From NCBI GenBank assembly GCA_028277985.1, contig JANQFG010000023.1:1-64000 (forward strand): DNA of 64,000 bases. The letters run 5' to 3'. Source of the DNA: a bacterium (GTDB taxonomy: Bacteria; Desulfobacterota; DSWW01). Under the pieces are notes generated by a model. It saw only the letters and a list, made by a program, of their open reading frames with translations. It ran no database searches and was not told where the DNA came from. The position numbers and the translations under genes were made by a program. This document shows, piece after piece, positions 16,959-25,776 of this stretch; positions within the stretch are counted from its first letter, which is position 1; each line of letters begins with the position of its first letter.

Positions 16959-18629
16959 ATGAGACGCCATACACGCCTGCTTCTTTTCATCCACTTTCTG
17001 TTTCTGGCCTGCTCATCGTCGGATCCCTCGTACGATCCGGAACAGCAAGGACACACCCAGGACGATCCTCTCGTCAGGCCGACCGAACAAGGCTACGTCA
17101 GAGGATTCGAACCCGGCCCGGACATCACGGCGTGGCTCGGTATTCCATATGCAGAGCCGCCCCTTGGAGAGCTGCGCTGGACCTCACCCCAGGATCCGCA
17201 GTCCTGGGACAATATCTTCGTTGCCGATGCATTCTGCAGTGGGTGCATCCAGTATGGGGGCTACTTCACCTATATGGATCCGGGTACCTACGGTGAATTG
17301 GTGGGTAGTGAGGATTGCCTCTGCCTCAACATCTGGCGGCCTGCTTCTGAAGAGAACGATCTGCCCGTGTTCTTCTGGATTCACGGTGGCGGAAATTCCA
17401 TCGGAGAAACCGGTCTCGGTGTGTATGACGGTGCGAACCTGGCACACAACTCGAATGTTGTCGTGGTAACCGTCAATTACCGTCTCGGCCCATTTGGGTG
17501 GTTCAACCATTCCGCCCTCAAGACCGGTGACGACCTTACAGATTCCGGCAATTTCGGAACCCTGGATCTCCTCAAGGCGCTCGCCTGGGTTTCCAGGAAT
17601 ATCTCGGGCTTTGGCGGGGATCCGTACAATGTGACCGTTGCCGGCCAGTCTGCTGGGGGATACAACGTGCTTTCTCTCATGCTCTCTCCTCTGGCAGAAG
17701 GGCTGTTCCAGCGCGCGATCGTGCAGAGCGGTCCCCTGATGTCCACATCGAGCGTGGAGGAGGGCGAGGAAAAAGCCCAGTGTATCTTCACAGATCTGCT
17801 CGTGGCCGACGGCTACAGCTCGGAAGAAGCCGATGATTTCATTCAAACTCGTCCCCGCGAAGGGTTGGCGGCATACCTGCGATCCAAGACACCGGAGGAG
17901 ATCTACCCTCACTACACACAGGCAATCAGCGGCGGGCTGAGCGAGCTCTTCCCTCCTTTTCAGGACGGGACGGTCATTCCTCACGACGGATGGAGGAGCT
18001 TCATAAGCGGCGGCTACAACAAGGTGCCCCTCATCGTGGGCGCTACCAGGGATGAGGTCAAGCTATTCCTTCCCTTTATCCTGTCGAAGCACAAGGATCA
18101 CGGGTTTCATGATCTTGCCATGCAATTCGACCCGGATGACCCCATGGACCTGGCCCAGGTTTGCGACCATCTGGGCATGAGCCTCGTCTGGATGCCGTTC
18201 TATGACCTCGTATCCTCGGTTGCATCGGCTCTGATGGAGCTAGGGTCTGTGGATCTGACTGCCTCCATTCTCAGCCGTCACCAAGAGAGCATCTATGCCT
18301 ACAGATTTGCCTGGGACGATGAGCCCGAACCCTTCGACCTATTGACGGGGAGCAGCCATTCGGTCGACGTCCCCTTTGTTTTCGGTAATTTCGATCGGGA
18401 TGAGCAATCGAAGTGGAGATACGCCTGGAGTGAGGCGAACCGCACGGGTCGGGAGGGATTGTCAGAGGTGATGATGGGCTACTGGGCGCAATTCATGTAC
18501 GAGGGAAACCCGAACCGGGAGGACCTCCCTCAATGGGACTCCTGGTCCGATGCACCCGGAGAAACCGGGCGGATCATCCTGGATTCGGAGATGCAGGGGG
18601 CTTCGGGGGGCTTTCGCCCCCTGCCCTAG
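16959..18629 (+). CDS. type-B carboxylesterase lipoprotein (tandem copy 2)
   Basis: The 556-aa protein is a paralogue of the esterase at 14585. It has a lipoprotein signal (FIHFLFLACSSS), EDCLCLNIW, the nucleophile elbow GQSAGGYN (Gln in place of the usual Glu), an acidic residue in ATRDEVKLF, and His in GSSHSVDVP. The start at 16959 is chosen for its signal peptide and GGGAGA. The reading frame is open back to 16524, but that stretch overlaps the His-rich gene. It converges on the Fe-S protein gene at 18647 with 17 bp between stops. The substrate may differ from copy 1, as the active-site surroundings diverge. Confidence 0.87.
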   Translation: MRRHTRLLLFIHFLFLACSSSDPSYDPEQQGHTQDDPLVRPTEQGYVRGFEPGPDITAWLGIPYAEPPLGELRWTSPQDPQSWDNIFVADAFCSGCIQYGGYFTYMDPGTYGELVGSEDCLCLNIWRPASEENDLPVFFWIHGGGNSIGETGLGVYDGANLAHNSNVVVVTVNYRLGPFGWFNHSALKTGDDLTDSGNFGTLDLLKALAWVSRNISGFGGDPYNVTVAGQSAGGYNVLSLMLSPLAEGLFQRAIVQSGPLMSTSSVEEGEEKAQCIFTDLLVADGYSSEEADDFIQTRPREGLAAYLRSKTPEEIYPHYTQAISGGLSELFPPFQDGTVIPHDGWRSFISGGYNKVPLIVGATRDEVKLFLPFILSKHKDHGFHDLAMQFDPDDPMDLAQVCDHLGMSLVWMPFYDLVSSVASALMELGSVDLTASILSRHQESIYAYRFAWDDEPEPFDLLTGSSHSVDVPFVFGNFDRDEQSKWRYAWSEANRTGREGLSEVMMGYWAQFMYEGNPNREDLPQWDSWSDAPGETGRIILDSEMQGASGGFRPLP

Positions 18630-18646
18630 GCCAATGCTCACAGCCT

Positions 18647-19714
18647 CTAGATGATGCCCCTCTTCTGGGCCATACGCATCATCTGTTCCATGGTATTCGA
18701 AGGTGGAGTACGCCATTCAGATTCTGATTTCGGCAACAGCTCGATCGCCTCTGTCGGGCAGGTCGTGACACACAACCCGCATCCGATGCAGCGGTCCGGA
18801 TTGATTTCAGCCGTTTCCCCGTCCTTCACGACAATCGCGTCCATCTGGCAGCGTTCGAGGCAATCTTCACAACCCGTGCATTCATCCTGATTCACCTGAG
18901 CCGTGTGATTCGAAAAGACCATTGTTGCCGGCCGAGGGTGTTTTCTCAACGCTCTAAGAACCCCACAGCAATCCCCGCAACAGTTGCACATGCCGCCGGG
19001 GTTCTGGGAGGTTGCCGGCTGCAGCACGAGGCCCGCCTCCTGGGATCTCTTCAGAATGTCGGTGGCCTCCTCGAGGCTGACCTCGCGGCCCATGTTCCGA
19101 TCCAGGTAATACTGGCCCATGGAACCGAACATGAAGCAGTTCTCCATCGGCTTCCCGCAATCACCTTCTGCCATCCCTGCCCGTTTCCTGCAGATGCACG
19201 CGGTAACAACGATCTTGTCCTTCTCTTTCAGGAACCGGACGGCGTCTTCATAGCTTGCCACATTCTGGGACAGCTCTACGGATTCGTTCACCGGAACGGT
19301 TCGAAGGAAGTACTCGGCACTCTCCTGCATGGCCGAGTCAAAGGCCTCTTCGAAATATTTCCCCGTCATTTCCGCAAGCTCTCGATCCATGGTGTTCACC
19401 TGGAATTCGAAGATGCCATGCACAAACGGGATGGCGCCGAATTTGGCCGGTCCGTCCTTCTTGATTCGGAACAGCAATCCCCTCTCGGCCATGTCTTCGA
19501 GCTGTTCGGCCACTTCCTGCTCGGGTCTGTCCAAACGGGACGCAACCGATTCTGCGGTTTCCATCTCGGGTGACAATGCCAGAAACATTTCGACGTCCCT
19601 CTCGGACAAAAGGGACTTGAGGATCTTGATCTCTATACCGGATTCCGTCTTTGGAAAACCGACGGAATAAGTGTCCAGCCTCTCCTGCAACTCTCTATAG
19701 ATGTCATCTGCCAT
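18647..19714 (-). CDS. winged-helix / Cys-rich / 2x[4Fe-4S] ferredoxin-like protein (paralogue A)
   Basis: The 355-aa protein has an N-terminal region resembling a winged helix (residues about 35-90, with TAESVASRLDRPEQEVAEQL). A middle Cys-rich part follows (CICRKRAG, GDCGKPMENC, and MCNCCGDCCG near 245-255), then a C-terminal dicluster ferredoxin domain with CTGCEDCLERC and CIGCGLCVTTCP (about 285-330). It is probably a cytoplasmic electron carrier, with the N-terminal domain perhaps a protein-docking or sensing element. It follows paralogue B by 36 bp in one operon. Its exact partner is unknown. The nearby molybdopterin oxidoreductase shares the operon's operator sequence. Confidence 0.75.
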   Translation of the reverse strand: MADDIYRELQERLDTYSVGFPKTESGIEIKILKSLLSERDVEMFLALSPEMETAESVASRLDRPEQEVAEQLEDMAERGLLFRIKKDGPAKFGAIPFVHGIFEFQVNTMDRELAEMTGKYFEEAFDSAMQESAEYFLRTVPVNESVELSQNVASYEDAVRFLKEKDKIVVTACICRKRAGMAEGDCGKPMENCFMFGSMGQYYLDRNMGREVSLEEATDILKRSQEAGLVLQPATSQNPGGMCNCCGDCCGVLRALRKHPRPATMVFSNHTAQVNQDECTGCEDCLERCQMDAIVVKDGETAEINPDRCIGCGLCVTTCPTEAIELLPKSESEWRTPPSNTMEQMMRMAQKRGII

Positions 19715-19750
19715 GATCTACCTCCAACGCTTTTCTTTCGGGGTCCGGAT

Positions 19751-20869
19751 CTAATCCAGCGGTCGTTTCTGGCCCGCAGCCTCGTTCTCTCTGGCGACTT
19801 TGGACCGCACTTCGGCGCTGGTCGCATAGATGGGGGCCCTCTCGAGACGCTCAAGACGGATCGCCTCGGTCGGGCAGGTGACCGTACAAACGCCGCAGCC
19901 CATGCAGCGGTCATCATCGATTTCCGCCTTCTCGCCCTCTACCGAAATGGCCTTGAACATGCACCTGTCGCTGCATTCACCGCAGGCAACGCACTCATCA
20001 CTCACCCGCGCAACGAAGTTCGACCGCTCGAAGGCGTTCGGATTGTCCCACTTGATGATCCCCCGTGAGACCGAGCAGCAACAACCGCAACACACGCAGA
20101 TGACTCCGTCCGTCATTTCTTCCGCATTGTCCGCCATCATGACGAGTCCGGCCTGGCGCATTTCCGCCAGATACTTCTCGGCCTCTTCGCGCGTCACCTG
20201 CTTGCTGTCGCCGCGCATCGTCATGAGCATGGCGTGCATGCCGATGAACAGACAGGAGGCAATCGGGAACTTGTCCTTGCATTCGCGTATGCCCATCTTC
20301 TCGGTCCGGTTGCGGCAAGGGCAAGGTGCCAGGGCAAAGGCACCCATGTTCGCTTGGTCCAGATAGTGGTCGATTGCCTCATGGGACAGAACCTTCTGCC
20401 CGCCCGCGACGGATTCGTCCACCGGAATCGCCCGTCGCTGCGGCGTTCCTTCAGCGGACGACTCGTAGAACTTGTAGAAGCCGTCTTTTATGTAATACTC
20501 CTGATAGAGTTCGCCCGCCTTCTGCGTATCCTCATCGTCCTTGTCTTTGAAAGGATGATAGTTGAGCAACAACGGCATGATGGGAAGGAAGAACTGCTCG
20601 CCAAGCCCGATGATCACCCCTCGCTCGGCCAGCCCGTTGAGAATGGGTTCCAGTTCTTCGACGGGACGCCCCGACTTCTCGGCGATCTCTGCCGGGGTGC
20701 GCCTGTTCGGTTCGACCGAAAGAAACGACGCCACCTCCGCCTCTTCCGGGCTGAAAAGAATCCCAAGATATTTGAGAAACGACTCGGAAAAATCCCCATT
20801 CTTCTTCGGGACGCCTGTCATGTTCATATCCAGACGTTCAGCCAGCTTCCTGTATGCGGAATCCACCAT
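19751..20869 (-). CDS. winged-helix / Cys-rich / 2x[4Fe-4S] ferredoxin-like protein (paralogue B)
   Basis: The 372-aa protein has the same layout as its downstream neighbour: an N-terminal winged-helix-like part (RTPAEIAEKSGRPVEELEP, residues about 56-74), Cys motifs CPCRNR and CVCCGCCC, and a C-terminal dicluster ferredoxin (CVACGECSDRC, CMGCGVCTVTCP). GAGGAGG precedes the ATG. The operon promoter (TTGACA at 20962, TATTTA at 20939, minus strand) overlaps a palindromic operator also found before the molybdopterin gene at 22281. The tandem copies probably arose by duplication. Different substrates or partners for each copy are possible but unproven. Confidence 0.75.
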   Translation of the reverse strand: MVDSAYRKLAERLDMNMTGVPKKNGDFSESFLKYLGILFSPEEAEVASFLSVEPNRRTPAEIAEKSGRPVEELEPILNGLAERGVIIGLGEQFFLPIMPLLLNYHPFKDKDDEDTQKAGELYQEYYIKDGFYKFYESSAEGTPQRRAIPVDESVAGGQKVLSHEAIDHYLDQANMGAFALAPCPCRNRTEKMGIRECKDKFPIASCLFIGMHAMLMTMRGDSKQVTREEAEKYLAEMRQAGLVMMADNAEEMTDGVICVCCGCCCSVSRGIIKWDNPNAFERSNFVARVSDECVACGECSDRCMFKAISVEGEKAEIDDDRCMGCGVCTVTCPTEAIRLERLERAPIYATSAEVRSKVARENEAAGQKRPLD

Positions 20870-20911
20870 CCTATCCTCCTCGCGTGGGTGAGTGTTTCGA
20901 GGAAATTTCTT

Positions 20912-20962
20912 TTAGGACCGACCGGTTGGTACTAAATACCACACTCACCCTTCCTTGTCAAC
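20912..20962 (-). promoter_or_regulatory. sigma-70 promoter with TetR-type operator, 4Fe-4S operon
   Basis: On the minus strand TTGACA (20962-20957) and TATTTA (20939-20934) are separated by 17 bp. A 24-bp near-palindrome (20912-20935) overlaps the end of the -10. It reads TTAG-n-ACC-n-ACCGGT-n-GGT-n-CTAA, with 20 of 24 positions symmetric. A repressor bound here would block transcription of the operon at 20869. The same arrangement occurs at 22186-22237. The pattern is typical of TetR-family operators. No TetR gene lies in the window. Confidence 0.7.
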
Positions 20963-21117
20963 GGATCCCCTGAAGCAGGGCCTTGTCCAGGGCGGCCCGG
21001 GGAACGATCCGGCACGCCCCTGGAACATTGACGTGTTTGTCGCTATGGTGACGGGTGGTCAAGAGACTGAACTCCGCATGAACTCTCTCGCGAACCTGAA
21101 CACGAATGGAGGCAACC

Positions 21118-22083
21118 ATGGATGCATTGACCAGGAACGTGGTCGACAAACTGCTGGAATGGGGAGCCGATCTGGTTGGGATCGCCCCGGTGGAGAGATT
21201 TCTCGAGGCGCCGGAGGGTCACCGGCCGACCGATTTCATGCCGGAGTGCAAATCCGTCATCTCCATTGGATTGCACCTGTTCGATGAAATGGCGGAAATC
21301 TGGGGCGACCAGGAGGACATGACAAAGAGCCTGACACCCTATCTCTTCTACGGCTACGGGCTGACCAATCTGGAGAGCTCGAGGGCCATCAACCGGATGG
21401 CAAGAGCTCTCGAGTACAAGGGATACAAGACGCTCGCTTTCATGCCTACCTGGACGAGCAGCATGGCCAAGTACTTTGACACCACTCTCGCCACGGGAGA
21501 AATGAAAGCGGAGTTCTCGCACAGGCACGCGGCCGTGGCCTCGGGGATCGCGTCCTTCGGATGGAACGGACTCGCCATGACCCCCGAGTTCGGCACGATG
21601 AATCGCTTCAACTCGCTTCTCACCTCGGCCGAGTTGGAGCCCACCCCCATGTACGATGGCCCGGCCATCTGCCGGCCCGACCTGTGTGGGCACAAGTGCG
21701 CCAAAGTGTGCCCCGCGCAATCCATTTCTGTGGAACAAACCCAGACGTGCAAGGTCGGTGACAAAGAGCTCACCTATGGCTTACACGACAATATCCGCTG
21801 CGTGTACGCAATTCTGGCGATGATCAAGGATGCCGGAGGCAGGACGGAAGCGACCTTGCCGGACGGGCTGGGCAATGCGGTCCAACTGGTGGAGGACCAG
21901 GAAGCCGGGGAAATGGTCCACATGTACGAAAAGATGATGCTCGAGAATTGTTTCGGAATCATCTGCGGTGATTTCTGCGGCAAGTGCCTTCACAAGTGCC
22001 CTTCGCGAAAATTCGTCAAGAAGGAACTGAAGGACTACGATTTGTCGGCCCGGCACTCATCACTCAATCATCCGATTCTCTAG
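21118..22083 (+). CDS. QueG-like 4Fe-4S oxidoreductase family protein
   Basis: The 321-aa protein resembles the epoxyqueuosine-reductase/reductive-dehalogenase-like Fe-S family. It starts with DKLLEWGADLVGIAPVERF, has ASGIASFGWNGLAMTPEFG in the middle (residues about 145-163), and two late Cys clusters (CRPDLCGHKCAKVCPA and CGDFCGKCLHKCPS). It lacks the HEAT-repeat tail of true QueG, so a tRNA role is unlikely. ATG at 21118 is preferred because GGAGG lies 5 nt upstream. The ATG at 21106 overlaps that site. Its place between the operator-controlled Fe-S and molybdopterin genes suggests a redox or corrinoid-handling role in the same pathway. Confidence 0.72.
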   Translation: MDALTRNVVDKLLEWGADLVGIAPVERFLEAPEGHRPTDFMPECKSVISIGLHLFDEMAEIWGDQEDMTKSLTPYLFYGYGLTNLESSRAINRMARALEYKGYKTLAFMPTWTSSMAKYFDTTLATGEMKAEFSHRHAAVASGIASFGWNGLAMTPEFGTMNRFNSLLTSAELEPTPMYDGPAICRPDLCGHKCAKVCPAQSISVEQTQTCKVGDKELTYGLHDNIRCVYAILAMIKDAGGRTEATLPDGLGNAVQLVEDQEAGEMVHMYEKMMLENCFGIICGDFCGKCLHKCPSRKFVKKELKDYDLSARHSSLNHPIL

Positions 22084-22185
22084 CAGTCGCAGGGCATCGC
22101 CCTGCCTGCCCTGAGTATTGCAGAGATTTTTTGCACTTCCGCGCCTCCGGAAACGAAGAAGGGCGCAATATGCAGGCTCAGGCTA

Positions 22186-22237
22186 TTGACATGGCGGCGC
22201 GTGCGTGGAATGATTAGGACCGACCGGTTCGTCCTAG
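22186..22237 (+). promoter_or_regulatory. sigma-70 promoter with TetR-type operator, molybdopterin gene
   Basis: TTGACA (22186-22191) is followed after 17 bp by AATGAT (22209-22214). The operator (22214-22237) begins at the last base of the -10 and shares its first 16 bases (TTAGGACCGACCGGTT) with the operator at 20912. The spacing of -35, -10 and operator is the same in both modules, which argues strongly for common repression. Confidence 0.7.
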
Positions 22238-22280
22238 TCGTGTAATCCAATACCAGCACAAACGCAATGAGGGGGAAATC

Positions 22281-24518
22281 ATGTCCTGGAAGACAACGAA
22301 TTGTGCACTCTGCGCCCAGAACTGCGGTCTGGAAGTGCAGGTGGAGAACAACCGAATCGTAAAGGTCCGCGCCGACAAGAACAATCCCAGAAGTGAAGGG
22401 TACGTCTGCCGCAAGGGGATGAACGTGGCGTACCATACGCACAACGCCGACCGGGTTCTCTACCCCATGAAGAAGGTAGGGGACAAATTCGAGCGGGTAT
22501 CCTGGGACCAGGCGATCGGCGAGATCGCCGAGAACCTCAAAGGCGTACTGGACGCGCATGGGCCCCGTTCCCTGTCATGGGTTCTCAGTGGGCAGGGGAA
22601 CCACTTCGGCATACCTTTTGTGAGTCGATTCGGTGAATTGTTGGGCTCTCAGAACAATTACACGGCACTGGGGCAGGAGCACACCGGTCGGTACTGGGCC
22701 CACGGGGTTACCATGGGGCATCAGGGCCTCATGTTCACCAAGGACTTGAAGAACACGGACATGCTCGTAGTCCTCGGCTGGAACCCCATGATGAGCCACC
22801 AGACGCCGCAGGCCCGCCGCAAGATAACCAAATTCTCGAAGGACCCGGAAAAACTGCTGGTCGTGATCGATCCGCGGGTCTCGGAGACCGCGAAGTATGC
22901 GGATATTCACCTGGCCCTCCGCCCCGGGACCGACGGCCTCCTCCTGAAGTCCATGATTTCGATTCTTATCAACGAGGGATGGTATGACAAGGAGTACGTG
23001 GAGAATCATGTGAACGGCCTGGACGACGTGGCCCCGTGGTTCAAGGATTTCGACGTGAAAGCGGCCCTCAAGGTCTGCGAGCTCGAATACGACCAGGTGG
23101 TTGATCTCTGCCGCAAGTTCACCGAGCGACGCTGGTGCCTAGCCGATGATCTCGGCGTCCTCATGGGCCGGCACAGCACCCTGCTCTCCTATCTCATCGT
23201 CGTCCTGCTCGCGTTGGGCGGTCGGATCTGCAGGCCGGGAGGGAATTACTTCCCCGGCAGGTTCATGATGGACCCGCCCCACTCCGATCCGGAAGACCCG
23301 AATACCTGGCGAACCCAGACGACCGGCTTCCCCGCCATTCAGGGAATGTTCCCGCCCAACGTGATGCCGGAAGAGATCCTGAGCGACCACCCCGAGCGCC
23401 TCAGGGTCGTGATCAACCAGAATGCGAACCCCTTGAGATCCTATGCCGATACGACGGCATACGAGGAGGCGTTCCGAAAGCTCGACCTGGCGGTCACAGT
23501 GGACATAGCCATGAGCGAGACCGCAGCCCTTTCCCACTATGTTCTTCCGGCCAAGTCAGCCTATGAGGGCTGGGACTCCACCATCTTTTCCATGCATTTC
23601 CCTGAAGTCTACTTCCAGATGCGGAGGCCGGTGGTAGAGGCCGAGGGAGAACAGCTGGAAGAGGGCGAGATCTACACACGCCTTGCAGATGCGATGGGAC
23701 TGATTCCCGAGCTTCCGGAGTCTCTCTACAAGGCGGCCGAAAGCGGCGACGGAAAGGCATACCGGGACACACTCATGGGGTACGTCATGGAAAACCCGAC
23801 CAGCGCCGGCGCCCTGCCCTTCATCGTGGCCAAGACGCTGGGCAAGGCCCTCGGCTCAGCGCACCTGGCCGTCCTCAGTGCCGTCCTCCAGGTGAGATCC
23901 CAGACGCAGATGGAAGAAGCGGAAAGGGCCGGGTTTCCCATGGGTCCGGACCAGGGACTCGAGATCTTTCAGGCCATCGTGGACAAGCCGGAAGGGGTCC
24001 TGGTGGGCCTCGTGGACCCGGAGACAAACCTGCAGAACCTGGCGACGCCGGACGGCAAGATCAAGCTCTACGACGAGCAGTTCGGGGAATGGCTGAAGGA
24101 GATCGAGCCGGCAAGAGAGATCGAAGACCTCGAGAAGGACAAGAAGGAGTATCCTCTCATCATGTCGGCAGGCCGGCACATTGACACGAACGCGAATACG
24201 AACATGCGGGATCCGGCCTGGAACGAGGGCAAAAGGGCATGTACGTTGATCATGAACCCCGCGGATGCGGAGGAGCTGGGTCTTTCCGACGGCCAGATGG
24301 TGAAGGTGACGACCGAAGCGGGCCATGAGACGATCGAGCTCGAAGTGACCGAGCTGACGAGGAAGGGTTACCTCATGATTCCCCACGGCTTCGGCCTCGT
24401 CTATGACGGAAAGACATTCGGGGCCAACGTGAACCGCCTGACCAAGAACACCCATCGCGACCGGATCGCGGCGACACCGATTCATCGGTACGTGCCCTGC
24501 CGGGTCGAGGCGGTCTGA
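22281..24518 (+). CDS. molybdopterin oxidoreductase, DMSO reductase family
   Basis: The 745-aa protein has the N-terminal 4Fe-4S motif CALCAQNC with a fourth Cys in GYVCRKGM (residues about 8-46). The Mo/W-bis-MGD domains follow (GQGNHFGIPFVSRFGELLGS; VVIDPRVSETA), then a C-terminal MGD-dinucleotide-binding domain (LIMNPADAEELGLSDGQMV). No Tat signal or membrane segment is present, so it is cytoplasmic. The electron partner is probably one of the neighbouring ferredoxin-like proteins, whose operon has the same operator. The substrate is not evident. Hydroxylase, dehydrogenase or hydratase (acetylene-hydratase-like) roles all occur in this family. Confidence 0.88.
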   Translation: MSWKTTNCALCAQNCGLEVQVENNRIVKVRADKNNPRSEGYVCRKGMNVAYHTHNADRVLYPMKKVGDKFERVSWDQAIGEIAENLKGVLDAHGPRSLSWVLSGQGNHFGIPFVSRFGELLGSQNNYTALGQEHTGRYWAHGVTMGHQGLMFTKDLKNTDMLVVLGWNPMMSHQTPQARRKITKFSKDPEKLLVVIDPRVSETAKYADIHLALRPGTDGLLLKSMISILINEGWYDKEYVENHVNGLDDVAPWFKDFDVKAALKVCELEYDQVVDLCRKFTERRWCLADDLGVLMGRHSTLLSYLIVVLLALGGRICRPGGNYFPGRFMMDPPHSDPEDPNTWRTQTTGFPAIQGMFPPNVMPEEILSDHPERLRVVINQNANPLRSYADTTAYEEAFRKLDLAVTVDIAMSETAALSHYVLPAKSAYEGWDSTIFSMHFPEVYFQMRRPVVEAEGEQLEEGEIYTRLADAMGLIPELPESLYKAAESGDGKAYRDTLMGYVMENPTSAGALPFIVAKTLGKALGSAHLAVLSAVLQVRSQTQMEEAERAGFPMGPDQGLEIFQAIVDKPEGVLVGLVDPETNLQNLATPDGKIKLYDEQFGEWLKEIEPAREIEDLEKDKKEYPLIMSAGRHIDTNANTNMRDPAWNEGKRACTLIMNPADAEELGLSDGQMVKVTTEAGHETIELEVTELTRKGYLMIPHGFGLVYDGKTFGANVNRLTKNTHRDRIAATPIHRYVPCRVEAV

Positions 24519-24556
24519 CCTAGCTCGCAACGCCCTTATTCTCATGCTTAGGATCA

Positions 24557-24589
24557 GGGGGTTGGCCGAAAGGCCGGCCCCCTTTTTTT
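24557..24589 (+). terminator. rho-independent terminator after the molybdopterin gene
   Basis: GGGGGTTGGCC pairs with GGCCGGCCCCC across a GAAA tetraloop, with two G-U pairs, followed by seven T. This is a textbook intrinsic terminator. Confidence 0.92.
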
Positions 24590-24777
24590 CTTCTGTCTCG
24601 TTTCCTCGATATGCGACTTCCCAACACGGGAAAACCGCAGACCAGCGAACCCTCTGTCGAAGATGGGCCTTCGAGATCCACCGTTGATCGCAATTGGCCC
24701 TATCAAGGGGCAGATGATAGGGTACGCAAAGAAGGTCCTTAACATCGCAGACGGCTCCATGCACAGGGGGATCGGGA

Positions 24778-25578
24778 ATGAAGCTCCAGGATCGGGTTGC
24801 TGTCGTCACCGGAGGAGGCCGTGGAATCGGCAAGTCGATATGTCTGGCGTTTGCGCAGGAAGGAGCCGATATCGTTGTGGCGGCTGATATCGAGGCGGAG
24901 GTCGAGGAGGTTGCCGGCACCCTTGAACAGAGCGGATATAAGGCACTTCCGGTGACCACGAATGTAACCAACCCGGACGAAATCAACCACCTGGTCGAAG
25001 AGACCATGAAACGTTTCGGTAAGGTGGATATTCTGGTGAACAACGCGGGGATCGTGGGCAAACGATTCTTTCTCCACGAATCGGATGACCGTTTGTGGAG
25101 GCAGACCATCGAGGTAAACCTTTTCGGCACCTATTTCTGCACGAAGGCATTTCTTCCGAAGATGATCACCCAGCAACGGGGAAGGATCATCAACATCGCC
25201 TCCGTATCCGGAAAGCAGGCAAGCCCCACCAACTCGGCCTACTGCGCATCCAAGCACGGCGTCATCGGCATCACCCGCACCTTGGCCGCTGAGCTCGGAC
25301 TCCTCGGATTGACCGAGATCACGGCAAACGCGATCTGCCCCGGGGTGGCCGACACGGATATGCTCACGGGCAAGGGCATGATTCTGGACGAGCTCGCAGC
25401 ACTCCTGGAAACCACACCTGAGGCAGTGCTGGAAGAGAGGATCAAGCCCATGTCGATTCAACGGCGGCTCATCCAGCCGGAAGAAGTCGCCGGGATGGCT
25501 GTCTATCTCGCCTCGGACGACGCACGTGGGATCACAGGCCAGGCGGTGAACGTCTGCGCGGGATCGGTATTCTACTAG
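24778..25578 (+). CDS. short-chain dehydrogenase/reductase
   Basis: The 266-aa protein is a classical SDR. It has the nucleotide motif TGGGRGIG (residues about 11-18), NNAG (about 90), a catalytic Ser in NIASVSGKQ, YCASK (Tyr and Lys, about 160), and a C-terminal ASDDARGITGQAVNV typical of FabG-like enzymes. It oxidises or reduces an alcohol/ketone with NAD(P)(H). It follows the molybdopterin gene beyond a terminator, so it has its own promoter. The substrate is unknown. A part in the alcohol/ester catabolism suggested by the neighbouring esterases is plausible. Confidence 0.9.
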   Translation: MKLQDRVAVVTGGGRGIGKSICLAFAQEGADIVVAADIEAEVEEVAGTLEQSGYKALPVTTNVTNPDEINHLVEETMKRFGKVDILVNNAGIVGKRFFLHESDDRLWRQTIEVNLFGTYFCTKAFLPKMITQQRGRIINIASVSGKQASPTNSAYCASKHGVIGITRTLAAELGLLGLTEITANAICPGVADTDMLTGKGMILDELAALLETTPEAVLEERIKPMSIQRRLIQPEEVAGMAVYLASDDARGITGQAVNVCAGSVFY

Positions 25579-25649
25579 AAGCCGACTTTCGGCAGAAGCA
25601 GGGAAGACCTTCTTCTCAGTCCAAATATCTCCATAAAAACAGATGGTTA

Positions 25650-25672
25650 GCAGACCGTCTGTCTGCCGGCAG
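25650..25672. promoter_or_regulatory. overlapping inverted repeats upstream of the ECF sigma operon
   Basis: GCAGAC (25650-25655) and GTCTGC (25661-25666) form a perfect inverted repeat with a 5-bp spacer. It overlaps a second perfect palindrome, CTGCCGGCAG (25663-25672). A further GGCAGACAG copy occurs about 70 bp downstream. The site lies about 105-125 bp before the sigma factor gene and may bind a regulator. A promoter was not clearly identified. Confidence 0.4.
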
Positions 25673-25776
25673 TCTCGTTCCAGACCTCTTCTTTTCTGCC
25701 CCGCTCCAAATAATATCGGAAATCTGTCATATAAACGGCAGACAGAAACGACTCATTACATGAAACGAAGCGATGG

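Noticed and set aside
21118..22083. True epoxyqueuosine reductase (queG)
   Set aside because: The HEAT-repeat C-terminus and the usual length are missing, and the context is catabolic redox genes.
23856..25130. 424-codon open frame on the minus strand
   Set aside because: It runs antisense to the molybdopterin gene and the SDR gene and across a strong terminator. It has no recognisable domain.
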